From: Nematostella vectensis
Taxonomy: Eukaryota > Cnidaria > Anthozoa > Actiniaria > Edwardsiidae
Length of the DNA stretch: 64,000 bases
NCBI RefSeq assembly: GCF_932526225.1
Contig: NC_064043.1
Coordinates: 6,129,501-6,193,500, forward strand
Reading direction: 5' to 3'
Shown here: positions 12,201 through 23,742 of the stretch, in pieces
Layout: the number at the start of each line of letters is the position of its first letter
How positions within the stretch are numbered: the first letter of the stretch is position 1
Made by a program: the position numbers and the translations under genes
Notes under the pieces: model-generated
Databases searched by the model: none
The model's input: only the letters and a program-made list of their open reading frames with translations
Told to the model about the DNA's origin: nothing

Positions 12201-15200
12201 ATGCAGAAACCACCCCCTCCGGTCCCTTCGCACCCCAAGGCCAAGCAGAAAGTGGTAAGATTATTTCATTTCTCTGTGAAAGAATGCACCGTTCGATTGA
12301 TTGGTTCATTTTTTGTTTAGATTGTTCATTGTTTGTTTGCGAATTTATAAGTACTAAAGAGTGCAATCCTTTATCACACTCCAGTATCTTAACGGATCTT
12401 CGATTTAATCCGTTGCTTCTCTTAAAGCACATCTGTATCTGTGTTGATAAACCTGATTGCTGAGCTGGATGTTTTGTGAAAATTCGTAGTGGGATTGGTT
12501 GTGGTTAGGCTTTAGATTTACACTCATGCTCCACCTTTTATGTATAAATCGCTCCAATTGAAGCAACTATGACAGTGACAGCATGGTGAATATGACCTCT
12601 AAAATTGCTTTCATGCTTAGTGGTCAACTTAAAAACTAGACATGTTCCCATCCTCAATAGATAAAATATAAATCAACCAAAGTTTGAAGAGGTGAAAATG
12701 CCTCTGTGAAACAAATGAGTTGTGCTGACGTTTCGAGCGTTAGCCCGACAGCAAGTGTTCGCTCTGACGAAGGACTAACGCTCTAAACGTCAGCGCAACC
12801 ACTCTGTTTCACAGAGGCGTTTAAAGATACCTTTTCAACTTTTGATTTCTAGCTTGTCTATACAATGCCTATGCAGACCATCTAGTTTTACTACAGCTTT
12901 TCTGTAGTCTCTCTAGTTATACCTCTCCTTTTCCAAGATGGCAACCATGCTAAAATCTGGCATGAAGATATAGGACCTGTTCGACCTGTAGCCAGGATTT
13001 TGAGGGAGGGGTGGTTTGTTTATCCATAAAGCGGACCATTTTCTCTTAAGTAGCTTGTCCTACTTCATAGTGGTACTTTACCTTAATTAGAGCGGACCTT
13101 CCAGTCGAGTGGGGGTTCTTCTGAACCCCCAACCCCCCTGGCTATGGGCCTGGAGGTATTGCATTCCTTTTGGTAGTAATATTCTGTTTTTCAGGTTTTC
13201 TGTGGATGGCTTAGAAAAGAAGGAGGAAGTTTTAAGACTTTAAGATCACGATGGTTTGAAATAAAAGGCGATCAGCTCTATTATTACAAAGACAAATCAG
13301 TGAGTAAAACAATAAAATCTTGCCACATGTAAGGTAAATTTCAAAATATTTTGTTTCTTTATAAGATGCATTTCAATTATGAAAGTCATTTTTGAGTGAG
13401 AAACACGTATCTAGCTTTCCTGCTGGTTTACATAGTATGGCATCTTATACAGAGAAAAGGAGACATGTACAGTAATAACCACCAAATATTAAGTATTTTT
13501 AACAATTCACACGCTATACTTCTAAAAATTCCTACTCATTCACAATAACTATTAGCCTTCTATGTATTTAAGTAAGGCCAAGTGCTTCAAGGGTTAACTG
13601 AGTCTTAATGCTTACATCCTAAGGATCCACGACCTGCTGGTGTGGTCCCACTTGCTGGAAATGAGGTCATCCGACATTCTCCAGACCCTATGGATCCTGG
13701 AAATTACAAGTTTGAGATTGTTTGTAAGTGTTGTGTTAATGTGATGTTGACAAATGAGACTGGGACCATAGATAGTTATGGTCTTTTTGTAGGTTAGGAT
13801 ACACAGGCGTTTCTACTCAGAGAAATTGATTTAAAAATATAAAAAAACGAAAAACCACAGAAATATATTGCCTGGCATTGGTAGAATGAATTCTTAGGGT
13901 ACCAAACCAGCCACACCTCTTTCCATTGTTCCTTACAGCAACTATAAAGGAAAGGGGGTAAGATAATTCATTGATCCTTCTTACAGCCGGTAAAAACAGA
14001 GAGGGTAGACCTGTTGTTGGATCTCATGAAACATTTGTGATGATTGCATCGACGATGGAGGAAATGGACCGCTGGATTGGTGCCATCAACCGCATCATAT
14101 ATAAGGTTTAAATCAGGGACAGATCAAGGGGGTCAGAGGGGGACGGATATTAGAGGAAATGTATGGGGGCTAAATTCCACATTTTCACTTTCAGCCTTAT
14201 ATATTTTATATAACAGTGCCCTGCTTGTCAGTCCTGGTCCTCTTAAATGGCATGAATAAAACTTATTTGTGTGCCCTGTGATGATTTTCATCTATGTTTT
14301 ATTTCCAATGGTGGAAACTCTTGGTTTTTTGAAATGCTATAATTATCATGTTATATAATTATTCCTAGTCAATTTAGAGAATTAGCTTTTACTATCAAAT
14401 TGTCAGCCTTTCTCTAAGTGTATTTATTTTGCTATGCATTCCATATACATTTTTGAGGCAGGTTACACAAACCCAGTGGAAAGTTCCCTTTATGCTGTTT
14501 CTCTAGATTATTATGGTTTGCATATTATCAAAGTTTTTATTTGAAGTGCTTTTGTAATTTTATGGTGTGATACTCTTAATGTAACTGCAATCTTTACCTT
14601 TGATAAAATATTCAAGGCAATGAGAAGCTCATAATGAAATTCATATGTTTATATGTTCATAAGAAAAAGAAAGTCCTTTAGAGTGCTAATATTGACATAT
14701 TTCATTGTTTCAGCTTTGATGTATGTTGACATGTTTTTAATTTTTTTTTTAGCCATATGGTGGAGGAATGTTTGGAGGAGACCTGTGTGAAACCGTAAAA
14801 TTTGAAGCAAGGAAAGGAGGAGGCTTTGTCCCCATTGTGGTTGACGTTTGTATAGAATATATTAAAAAATATGGTGAGTTTTTCTCTGTTAATCTCCCTC
14901 AGCCAGGCTTCATTTTAATTTTAACCAATTTTTAATTCATTATCTCTCAAATTAACCAATTTTTAATTCATTATCTTTCAAATTAACCAATTTTTAATTC
15001 ATTATCTTTCAAATTAACCAATTTTTAATTCATTATCTTTCAAATTAACCAATTTTTATTTCATTATCTTTCAAATTAACCAATTTTTAATTATTATCTT
15101 TCAAATTAAACAATTTTTATTTCATTATCTTTCAAATTAAACAATTTTTAATTCATTATCTCTCAAATTAAGCAATTTTTAATTCATTATCTTTCAAATT

Positions 15201-18200
15201 AACTAATTTTTAATTCATTATCTTTCAAATTAACCAATTTTTATTTCATTATCTTTCAAATTAACCAATTTTTAATTCATTATCTCTCAAATTAACCATT
15301 TTTTAATTCATTATCTCTCAAGGACTTGAAGAAGAAGGGCTGTTCCGGCTTCCTGGAAATGCAAAACATATCTCAACTCTCAAAGCTCAGTTTAATCGAG
15401 GTATTGTAATCGTATTGTTATTGTAGAGTTTGTATTCACTTGCATTATTTAGGCCTCTTTGTTTTGAGACAGCTACTTATCAGGAAATTACCAGGGAGGG
15501 AAAGATATGACAGCCCCATGTTACAGGTTCGCCCTATCAAGGGAACCAACTCTCAAAATGCCTGACAAACTCAGAAACCAGATCACAGGACTGGTAATCA
15601 CTGTTAGTAAAAACAACCCCCAGAGTTTGTACCCAGGTCATATCAATTTGGGGTTTTCTCAGAGGTGTAAATAACCTGGCCCCCTACATTTGATACTTTT
15701 AATCCCTCATCTTCTTGGATAAGAAACTTTAGCCAGAGATTCTGCCCCACACTGCACTTTATTAACCTCTATTTGGGGGCACAAATGAACAATGCTGGCC
15801 AAGGTACCATCAAAATGACAACACTCAATTAATTACTCACACTCATGAATGTAAACTATTGATCACTAACACTCAAAAGGTTGTTGCATGTAAACTTCAT
15901 TTGCATGTGAACTTCATTTGCATGTGAACTTCATTTGCATGTGAACTCCTTAGGGAATTACTTATTTACTTACTGCACTAAACTTCTATATTATTATAGA
16001 TGTTTTTCAGTATCCTTCTGCTAATATTCCTCATAACAGTGAACCCCCTTAACCTCTGCTCTCCCCACTCCCCCTGAAAATCATGTATCTACTACATTTT
16101 GGATTTTTACAGCATAATATATTTTCATATTTTAAAGGTGAAAGCCCTGAGTTGTCAGATGAGAAGGACATTCACACGGTGGCATCATTACTGAAACTTT
16201 ACCTGCGTGAGCTCAGTGAACCTGTTATTCCTTATGACTTCTTTGAGGTTTTTCTCACTGCTGCAAAATGTGAGTCTTAATAGGTTGTGTTTCCAGCTGA
16301 TTAAACATTTAATCTGTCTGAATCTTGTGTTTTTTCTCAATGCATGATTTGCAGGCTATGAGATGTATGAGGAGGATGGTATAACTTCCATAACGAATCA
16401 TCTTAAGCAATTACCTCCACCTAACTTCAATTTGCTCAAGGTGCTAAGGTAATGGGCCTATCAAAAAGATCTACTATCATGTTACTTGCATGATGTTTTT
16501 GGGGATTGGCGTTACTGCTTTAGGTATACAAAACAGTAACTTTTGAGTATCAAAGAGTGTCTAGTGTGCAATTCCACAAAACCTTATTGTGTGTTTTTAG
16601 CCGATTCCTGTTTGAAGTTCAGCTACACTCAGCCAAGAGCAAGATGGACATTCGCAATCTGGCTATGGTTTTTGGTCCTAACATTTTACGCTCAGGGGTA
16701 ATAGACTCTACTTAAATATTCTATTGTAAGGGCAAATAGATTGTACTAAGACATTCTATGGTCAGGGCATAAGGGGCCCGATATATGACCAAAGATTTAC
16801 TACTACGGTCGTAGTAGCGTAGTATCTTAGTAGAGCGTCAAAAGTCAAACTCTCTGCAACAACTCAAATCGGTAGAGCATATGAGAAAAGCTCTCTGCAA
16901 CAACTCACAACCTTGTTGCTGCCTGATCTAATACTACATCCAATAATGGGTTTTATTTTACTGAGCACGCTATATATTATATAATTTCAATCTAACCCCT
17001 ATCGTGTAGTATTTTGATATCTTAGAAAAGACAAAACAAAATTGAAATTTTCTATCAAATCCCTACCGTAGAACCGTAGTAGAGAAGAAAAAAATACATT
17101 TTCTATTAAACTCCTTCCCTAGTACTGTAGTATCGTAGACAGCCATCTTAAACAGTGATTAGGACAGTAAATGTATAGAGATTAATGAAATTTGCAGAAA
17201 ATTTTATTGTATTGGTGCTCTAGAGCCTCAAATCTAAGGTTTTCTCGGGGAAATACACCCCAGACCACCCAAGTTTACTTTAAAAACTATATTTTGTCAT
17301 GTTTAGTCTGAAGACCCACAAGTAATGATGGAAAGTACAGGCCAAGTTACTGCCTTGGTCAGCATCTTCATCAAACGCCATCAGCTCTTCTTTCCACACA
17401 CTGATGATGAGAAAACTTACACAAGGCAAAATAATACCAGGTCAGCCATTTGCCCGTTTGTTTGTTTGTTCATTTTTTTTCAACGGTTGTGAGACCTTTA
17501 AAAAATAAAATACATATCTTAATAATCATGCATAAAACAACGAACTAGAAAACAGAGCCCTAAGTATCTCGGGCTTTGTATTCCGCGCAAGAACACTGAA
17601 AATATCAGTAATGCTTTTTTTTAGCCAAGACCCCACTGCTAACCTGATCGACCTAACCTTCGGATCAGACTCGCCCAAGCTCTTGCGATCAGGCATGCAG
17701 TCTCCATCGGGGAACTTCAACCCTCTGGACGCCAATGAGCTTTTCCCGACCGAGGACTCTACGAGAAATGGCGCGAACGTGGCAGACGGTAGGGACACTA
17801 GCAAATGGGGGATTGGAATAAATCTAACAGATTGTATTTTCGTGTTTTGTCTCGTACCCAACTTAATTTTTTTTAAATATTACAGAAGAATCCCATAAAA
17901 CTAAAAACTGAAATGTCGTTTTTTTTTCTAAAAGTCCTACTTTTTCCTCCCGACATGTCTTGTATATTGAGGACTACACCCACAGCTTCGGGATGACCCC
18001 CTCCCTCCTGCCGAAAATAAACTTTTATCCACCGCTAGAACCGCCAGCTTTTTAATTTTTTAGAGGGAGATTCGAAAATCCAGGAGCTAGAAAGTGAAGT
18101 CGAGCTACAAGCCCGGCGGATTAAGGACTTACAGGTGGAGCTAGAGAAACAGAGAAAAGTCCAGGAGATGCTGCTTATCAGGCTGTCAGACGAACAGCGA

Positions 18201-18833
18201 GCAAGGTAGGTCGTATTTTGAGGCACTAGAGAAGAAACCAGAGACAGGGAAGAGAGCGGACGCGTAAAATGCTTTTCTTACACGTGAAAATCAGATCAAG
18301 CGAAGGAGACGCAAGAATAAAGGAACGGCTACTTCATTTACACCCGTGTGACTCACAATTTACGCAAGCACAATGATCAATTTATTTATCTGTATTTCCA
18401 GAAAATATCCATACCCCCCCCCCCCCCCCATTGAGGGGATTGGAAATTCCAGGGGGGTGGGGGGTTCAAACGCCCAAAAATTCCCAGAGGGGTAAAATGC
18501 CCTTTTCCTTAGTAGTTACTGTATTTTTTTTTCTGGGGGTTGGAAATTCCAGAGGTGTGGGGGATCGTGGATATTTTCTGGAACTACACATTTGTTGCTT
18601 TGTGAGCAAATTCTCTCACTAGATCATTTAGATCGCTCTTCAACCTTCCGCTTAACTTTCGAAAGGTTATTTTATTACAAGGTTATAACAAGGGCATTGA
18701 AAGGTTGCAAGTTGATAACAGTGTTGTGTTTCGTGTTTGTTATAGAGTTGCTGCTGAAGAGAGACTTGAAAAGCTGAATACAGCAATGGACGAGTTTTGC
18801 GGGAAATTTGGAGGATTTTCAATCAGTCAATAG
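12201..18833 (+). CDS. PH-RhoGAP-coiled-coil protein, ARHGAP22/24/25 type, 13 exons
   Basis: Exons: 12201-12254, 13195-13299, 13624-13723, 13987-14105, 14753-14873, 15323-15400, 16138-16269, 16355-16448, 16601-16697, 17307-17440, 17625-17788, 18064-18205, 18746-18833. All introns are GT-AG with matched phases; 475 aa. It should switch off Rho-family GTPases (Rac or Cdc42 in vertebrate relatives) at membranes or actin. A proline-rich start is followed by a PH domain (about 18-125; CGWLRKEGGSFKTLRSRWF to MDRWIGAINRI). The RhoGAP domain comes next (about 145-345), with the arginine-finger motif EEGLFRLPGNA in exon 6 and RNLAMVFGPNILR in exon 9. A Ser/Pro-rich linker and a coiled coil (exons 12-13) end the protein. 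It is shorter than human ARHGAP24 or ARHGAP25 because of the linker. An in-frame stop at 12177 supports the start. The exact orthologue within the three paralogues cannot be told. Confidence 0.93.
12679..12843. mobile_element. MITE-like inverted-repeat element in RhoGAP intron 1
   Basis: The ends are an imperfect inverted repeat (AAAGTTTGAAGAGGTGAAAA... and its complement). Inside are nested inverted copies of GCCTCTGTGAAAC and of GCTGACGTTTCGAGCGTTAG. A related degenerate copy may lie near 62895-62965. Confidence 0.6.
14925..15320. repeat. 31-bp AT-rich minisatellite in RhoGAP intron 5
   Basis: About 12 copies of AATTAACCAATTTTTAATTC followed by ATTATCTTTCA, ending directly at the 3' splice site of exon 6. 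The last copy supplies the TCTCTCAAG acceptor. Confidence 0.95.
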
Positions 18834-18961
18834 ACATGTTGCCTTATGTACAAAAAACAAGAAGCATAACGAGCTAGACATCAATCTGTCAGCAGTGTAT
18901 AACTAACCGTTTCTCGTTTATATTCTTTCCTTTCGCGTAAAAAAAAATGAGAAAAGAGAAA

Positions 18962-18967
18962 AATAAA
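18962..18967 (+). terminator. Candidate poly(A) signal of the RhoGAP gene
   Basis: AATAAA about 130 bp after the stop codon at 18833. Confidence 0.5.
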
Positions 18968-19180
18968 GCTCCATCTACACTAACAATTTATTTTAGTTTA
19001 CAATTTTTTATGTGACAATTTGTATTTGCTAGTGTAGATGGAGCAAAGATGGCAATTTTTATGTGGCAACTATAGTTGATCAAAAGCTAGCAGGTTTGCT
19101 TTTTCTCAGCAATTAAAAATTTTCACACATGAAAAATTGCTAGTGTAGATGCCAACAAATATAGTTGTCAACTTAAAATT
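18968..19180. mobile_element. Inverted-repeat element (MITE-like)
   Basis: GCTCCATCTACACTA at 18968 pairs with TAGTGTAGATGGAGC at 19030-19044. A further TAGTGTAGATG copy lies near 19140, and GTTAGTGTTGCA follows. It sits immediately after the RhoGAP poly(A) signal. Confidence 0.5.
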
Positions 19181-19734
19181 GTTAGTGTTGCACCCCCCCC
19201 CCTCCCTTCCCTTGGCGGCCAAAAAGTGGGTATTTTTTTACTATGCCTTTTCCATGTGATACCACTGCGCACCCCCCCGGCCGGTCCTGGAAATGCGCCT
19301 GCGAAGATTAAAAAAAAAACGCTTGGTCACTGGGTTACTTCGTTTTGTTTGTATTATTCTGAGGTTGTAGATCTTACTTCCTCCACTGCTTTAGAAAGAA
19401 CGGCGAAAATTTACACGACAAAATAAAACGATGGAAATTAAAAAAAGGCCAGAAATAAAATGCAATGTTAAATTCACTCTCAACTTTCAGATGCACATAA
19501 TCGTAAAATGTGAATGAAATGTATCCAGATATAGAAGAATTCCTTTTATTACAGGTACCCCTTCTCAAGGTGGGTAGAAAAGGGATAAATGAATAAATAA
19601 ATTGGGAAAGCTATTCACTCTCTATGCTAAATTAAGAGAGCGCAGATTTCAGACATGGTCGAGTTGAAGGCTTAGGAAGTCGCCTCAGGCAGCCTCCATA
19701 CAACTCAAGCCTGACCACGGATAACAGCTTAGGT

Positions 19735-19890
19735 CGAAATTTTTGGAGGGAGGTTATTTTGTGGAGGGAGGAAAACCGCAGACAAACCCCCAGAGCAAAG
19801 GAGAGACCAACTCCGGTCGTCTAACCCGGAACCAAGTAGTGAGAGGTACTGTCACTACAAAGCGACGCTCTGCCAACTGCATTACCTAGG
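19735..19890 (-). mobile_element. Possible tRNA-derived SINE fragment
   Basis: On the minus strand the stretch at about 19890-19800 reads like a degraded tRNA gene. A GCCTAGGTAATGCAGTTGGC segment resembles an A-box, with GGTTCCGGGTTAGA further on as a weak B-box. It continues into a purine-rich tail. Without other copies for comparison the call is tentative. Confidence 0.3.
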
Positions 19891-20448
19891 CTTCTTTTGA
19901 GAGCAGGCATTGAATTCCCCTATCTATACTGTATTAGTTCAAAGAAAAGCTTTCTAATGAGCATCATGTATCCATACTATCTGCCAGTAGCCATTACACA
20001 AGGTATAAGGTAATTCACACTTTCTGAAGGTGTAAAGAGCCAAAAATTTCCTAGAGCCGTGGCTAAATGAGGACACATTGAACAGGTCATGTATAGTATT
20101 AATTTCCCAGAAATTTTCTATTAATAGCCTTTATGATATGTAGCTGTAGCTAGGGTATAAGACATGATAGAGAGATGAGATGGGAAACATTTTATCTACC
20201 TTTGACTGGGGGCTGATAAAATAAGTGACAGATAGACAAGACATGTAACACACAAAAACAAAACAAAAATAGTTGAATGTTTAATTTTTTTCTGAAAATT
20301 TAAATCTGAGTACATAATGACAGTGCACGATAAATGTAGAAATACTGCTAATAAGCAAACTTACAACTATTGATCACCATTTCAGAACTAAAATTCTGTA
20401 CAAATTTGCCCATTGATTTTGCCTGGAAACTATGTAAACTATTCATGA

Positions 20449-23028
20449 TCATCTGCTGGTTGTGTTGAATTGCATGAAGTAGGCAGCAGTAGGTGGATTT
20501 GTGTACACCTCTTTGTTGACATATTCTTGGCTGAAAGAGAAGGCAAGACAATTGGTTAATCCTTAAATTCCAAAATGGGAAAAATACAGGGTAGGGTATC
20601 TCTGGGACATTTTTAGCTTTAAGCCTTTGACCCAAATTTTGCTAGTATAATTAGTTATGTGGGTGTATTTCAGTATATTTTTATAAAGGTTATCTGAAAT
20701 ATGTTAAGCTAGTCTATTACCCCCCAGAGTGCTACCTTACAAATTAACAGTGTCATCCCTAGGAAATTTGTCTGCCAACTAACTAGAAAATTTATTTTAC
20801 CAAATTATTTGACAGCTTGTGCTTGGTGTGACAAATCTGCTTTAATATGATATATGGGGAACCTTATAGTTTTACTTACTGTGATTTCTGCTCGGCTGAG
20901 AGTCTGAGGTTCTCTTGAGCCTGGTCTTTCTCAAGCTGCTTTCGCTTGCGTTCCAATTCCCGCTCCATCAAGATACCAGCCTTGGCTTGTGTTAGCAACA
21001 ACCGCTGGTACTCCTTTTCACGTTCTTCCTCCTCTTGCTTCAGTCTCTGTGGAGATCGTAAAAGTCCGAGGTGAGACTATGTTGTGGTTTGAAATGCTTC
21101 TTGGTTTGAAATTGTTAAAACCAGTTTGAAAAAAATTCAAACCATGTCACATTTGTTGTGGTTTGAAATGCTTCTTGGTTTGAATTTTTTTCAAACTGGT
21201 TTTAACAATTTCAAACCAAGAAGCATTTCAAACCACAACAACTACGTTGCCTTCACAAAAAAGCCTTTTTTGACAACTATATGGTGAGGGTGGTTCAAGT
21301 AGTCACCTGAAGCTGATTATCTCTTACCTCTTTCTCTTTAAGCTGTTGTTGTTGGATATAGCGTATCTCTGCCAATTGGGCCGGACTCATTCCCTTCCAG
21401 CGATCAGTAATCACACGATGCCCCCCAAATGCACTTTGAGCCACATCAGGATTCTCTGTCAACATGTCACCAAATACATGGTTTGAGATTTCAGTCATGT
21501 TATCATCAAGCTCCTGCTGCTTTTCCAAGTCCTCCTTCGCTTGCCTCTCCTTCATCAAGGCAAGATTGAAATCTTTTGTGGCCTGGTTGATAGCTCTACG
21601 GCAGTCTGATTCAGCTTGTGCAAGTTCACATGCTCGCTGGTCCAGCTCGCGCGCCTTCAGGTCATATAAATAATCACTATATGACTGGTTAGCTTTGTCT
21701 TGGTTCTTCTCATTGGATTGTTGTTTGACCCATTCCCTGATGAAAAAAAAAAATGTCAGATATAAAGAAGTCCAAAAAAGTCCAAGGTTTGCATAAATGT
21801 ATGAATAACTAGGTATGAAGCTGTCCTTCTGAACACTCTTACAGCAAGATGACTGTTGTTTATAACAAAATATAAGAAAACTTAGAATTAAGAGGCAGAT
21901 TTAGGGATGGGCCAAGTGGGCCCTGGTCCCCCTATTTTCAGATGTTTGACTTATAATAAAATATATAGATATATAAAATATATATAATATTATAAGTATA
22001 AGGAAAATATAAGGAAATCATGAAAGAACATTGAATCCCCCCACCATCTTGAAACCCTTGCTTTCCCCACCCCTTTTTTGAGCTCCTGGATCCGCCCCTA
22101 ATTAATGTTCACAGCTGCTTAAATTCCATGTTCTCTCAATACAGTCTTCCTCCAAGAAAATTAGTTCTTCGAAGAATTCATCCGTTTCTAAGCAACTGCG
22201 CTTACCTCATTTGCTCCTCCTGCAGTTTCCTGCGACTTTTGGAGTTCAGGTCTTCACCAACAAACTTCTGCAATGATGAGATACCGCAGCGTGGGTCGTC
22301 ATCTGAGACTCGGGCAGGCTTGTCCTTTTTGAGACAGTCAGGATCATTCAATTCCCACTCCCTGGTGTCTTCAGGTCTCTGGTGCTCCTGACGGAATGTG
22401 TTCACCTCCTTATTAAGCTCCCGGATGTCGTGTTCCTGTCGTTGCTGCATTAGTGCACAAATCATGTCATTCCTTTTCATGTCGGCAGCTGTGTGGATTG
22501 AGATAGGGGAAGCATTTAGAGAAAATATATAACGTAAGATAGTCCACTTTTGATTAATTTTTAGCAGCGTTTGAGAAGATGGTAAATGCAGGATAAACAA
22601 ATTTCTTACCAAAAGCATTATGCCTTCTCTGTTCTTCAACTTCCTGGCGCTTTCTATCAGCTACTTGTGTTTCCAAGGCTTGTAGATCAATCTGAGATTA
22701 TTATTATAATACAAATTGTATTAGTATAACGTGTAACAAAAAAGCCGACAAATTTGTAACCCTAAATCTACTTATCTCATCGAGTGCGAATAACAAAAAA
22801 TCTACTTTTAACATACCAAGATTGCACAAAATTATATTACCTTTCTTATAAAATAAACCGGTACACAAATATTTTGCTGAAGTAATACACAGCCGAGTTT
22901 GATTTCCTTACCCCGATCGTCCTGACACGGGCGTTGAAAATCCTACTTTGCCGCTGCAATTCACGGTTTCTCCGGCGCTCAATAGCAGCCGTTTCCTTCA
23001 TATCGACTGGAAGGTCTAGCTTATACAT
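20449..23028 (-). CDS. RIBC2: RIB43A-like coiled-coil protein (RIBC2 family), six exons
   Basis: Exons on the minus strand: 23028-22912, 22691-22610, 22488-22206, 21736-21328, 21046-20880, 20530-20449; 340 aa, all junctions in phase. RIB43A proteins bind inside the partition of ciliary and flagellar doublet microtubules and stabilise them. Recognition rests on the N-terminus [20 protein letters not shown] and on [12 protein letters not shown]. Further support is DLQALETQV in exon 2, [17 protein letters not shown] in exon 4 and the C-terminal [15 protein letters not shown]. The body is Glu/Lys/Arg-rich coiled coil. The family has paralogues RIBC1 and RIBC2; the start and end fit RIBC2 better. 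The open frame continues upstream of 23028, but the family start is this methionine. The gene is transcribed away from CCDC66. Confidence 0.95.
21082..21239. repeat. Near-perfect inverted repeat in RIBC2 intron 4
   Basis: Arms of about 62 bp (21082-21144 and 21178-21239), each containing GGTTTGAAATGCTTCTTGG or its complement. An extra direct copy of the outer half lies in the spacer. It would fold into a long hairpin in the pre-mRNA. It may be a MITE or the result of local snap-back replication. Confidence 0.85.
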
Positions 23029-23160
23029 GTTTAAGCTATCCCAGAAATGTCTTGGAGAGATATATCCTAAAGATTTGAGGTAGGATTCAAGTGTTTTTCT
23101 GCTTGTTGCTAGCCGTGTTCCGCGCTTTATATCACAAAGCCTAAAGTTTGTCTTCCAGAG

Positions 23161-23173
23161 GTTGCTAGGTGAC
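23161..23173. promoter_or_regulatory. X-box-like (RFX) motif between RIBC2 and CCDC66
   Basis: GTTGCTAGGTGAC differs at two positions from the common RFX site GTTGCTAGGCAAC. It lies 133 bp upstream of the RIBC2 start and about 570 bp from CCDC66 exon 1. RFX sites are usual in promoters of ciliary genes. This is a motif match by eye only. Confidence 0.4.
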
Positions 23174-23742
23174 GCGCATACCATCATGCAATGCGTGGAT
23201 TTTTCGCCTCAGGCCTACGCATAAATTTAAATAGCAGGTCTACCATTATGATCAAAAGGTGTACAACTTTTCCAATATTTTTTATAGACGTGACAAATGT
23301 CGGAAGTGTATTGTTCTTATATTTAATACTATACACGCCTTTAAAAAATATCTAAGGCTAAACCAGGGCTAAACAAAAGACTGCAAATAATCAGGAAGTT
23401 AATACAACTAATATTAGTTCTTAATCAAACAAATAAATCCCTTTAAACAATTTTAATAGGTTAAAAAAACAATTTTAGTAGCGTCGGCCAAAATAGATTT
23501 TACTAGAAAATAAAAATTTCCCGTCCCACCATCCCATAGTCGTTACTTTACTTGTTACCAGGCTCTTTTACCGGCGCGGCGCGGTCACTTGGTCGTCAAC
23601 AACAAAAAAAAGACAGAAAACAACTGCGAAACGACCGTGATTTATCTTAAAAAATGATCACAGTGTTGTCTTTAGTGCCGCGAAGAAATCTAAATACGTT
23701 TTCGTCATAAACCTGTGTGTGGATTGAAACAAAGACACGAAG

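Larger units (their letters stand above)
18834..20448. other. Convergent region between the RhoGAP gene and RIBC2
   Basis: Besides the inverted-repeat element and a SINE-like stretch, it holds a C run at 19192-19202 and no recognisable gene. It is the 3' flank of both neighbours. Confidence 0.5.
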
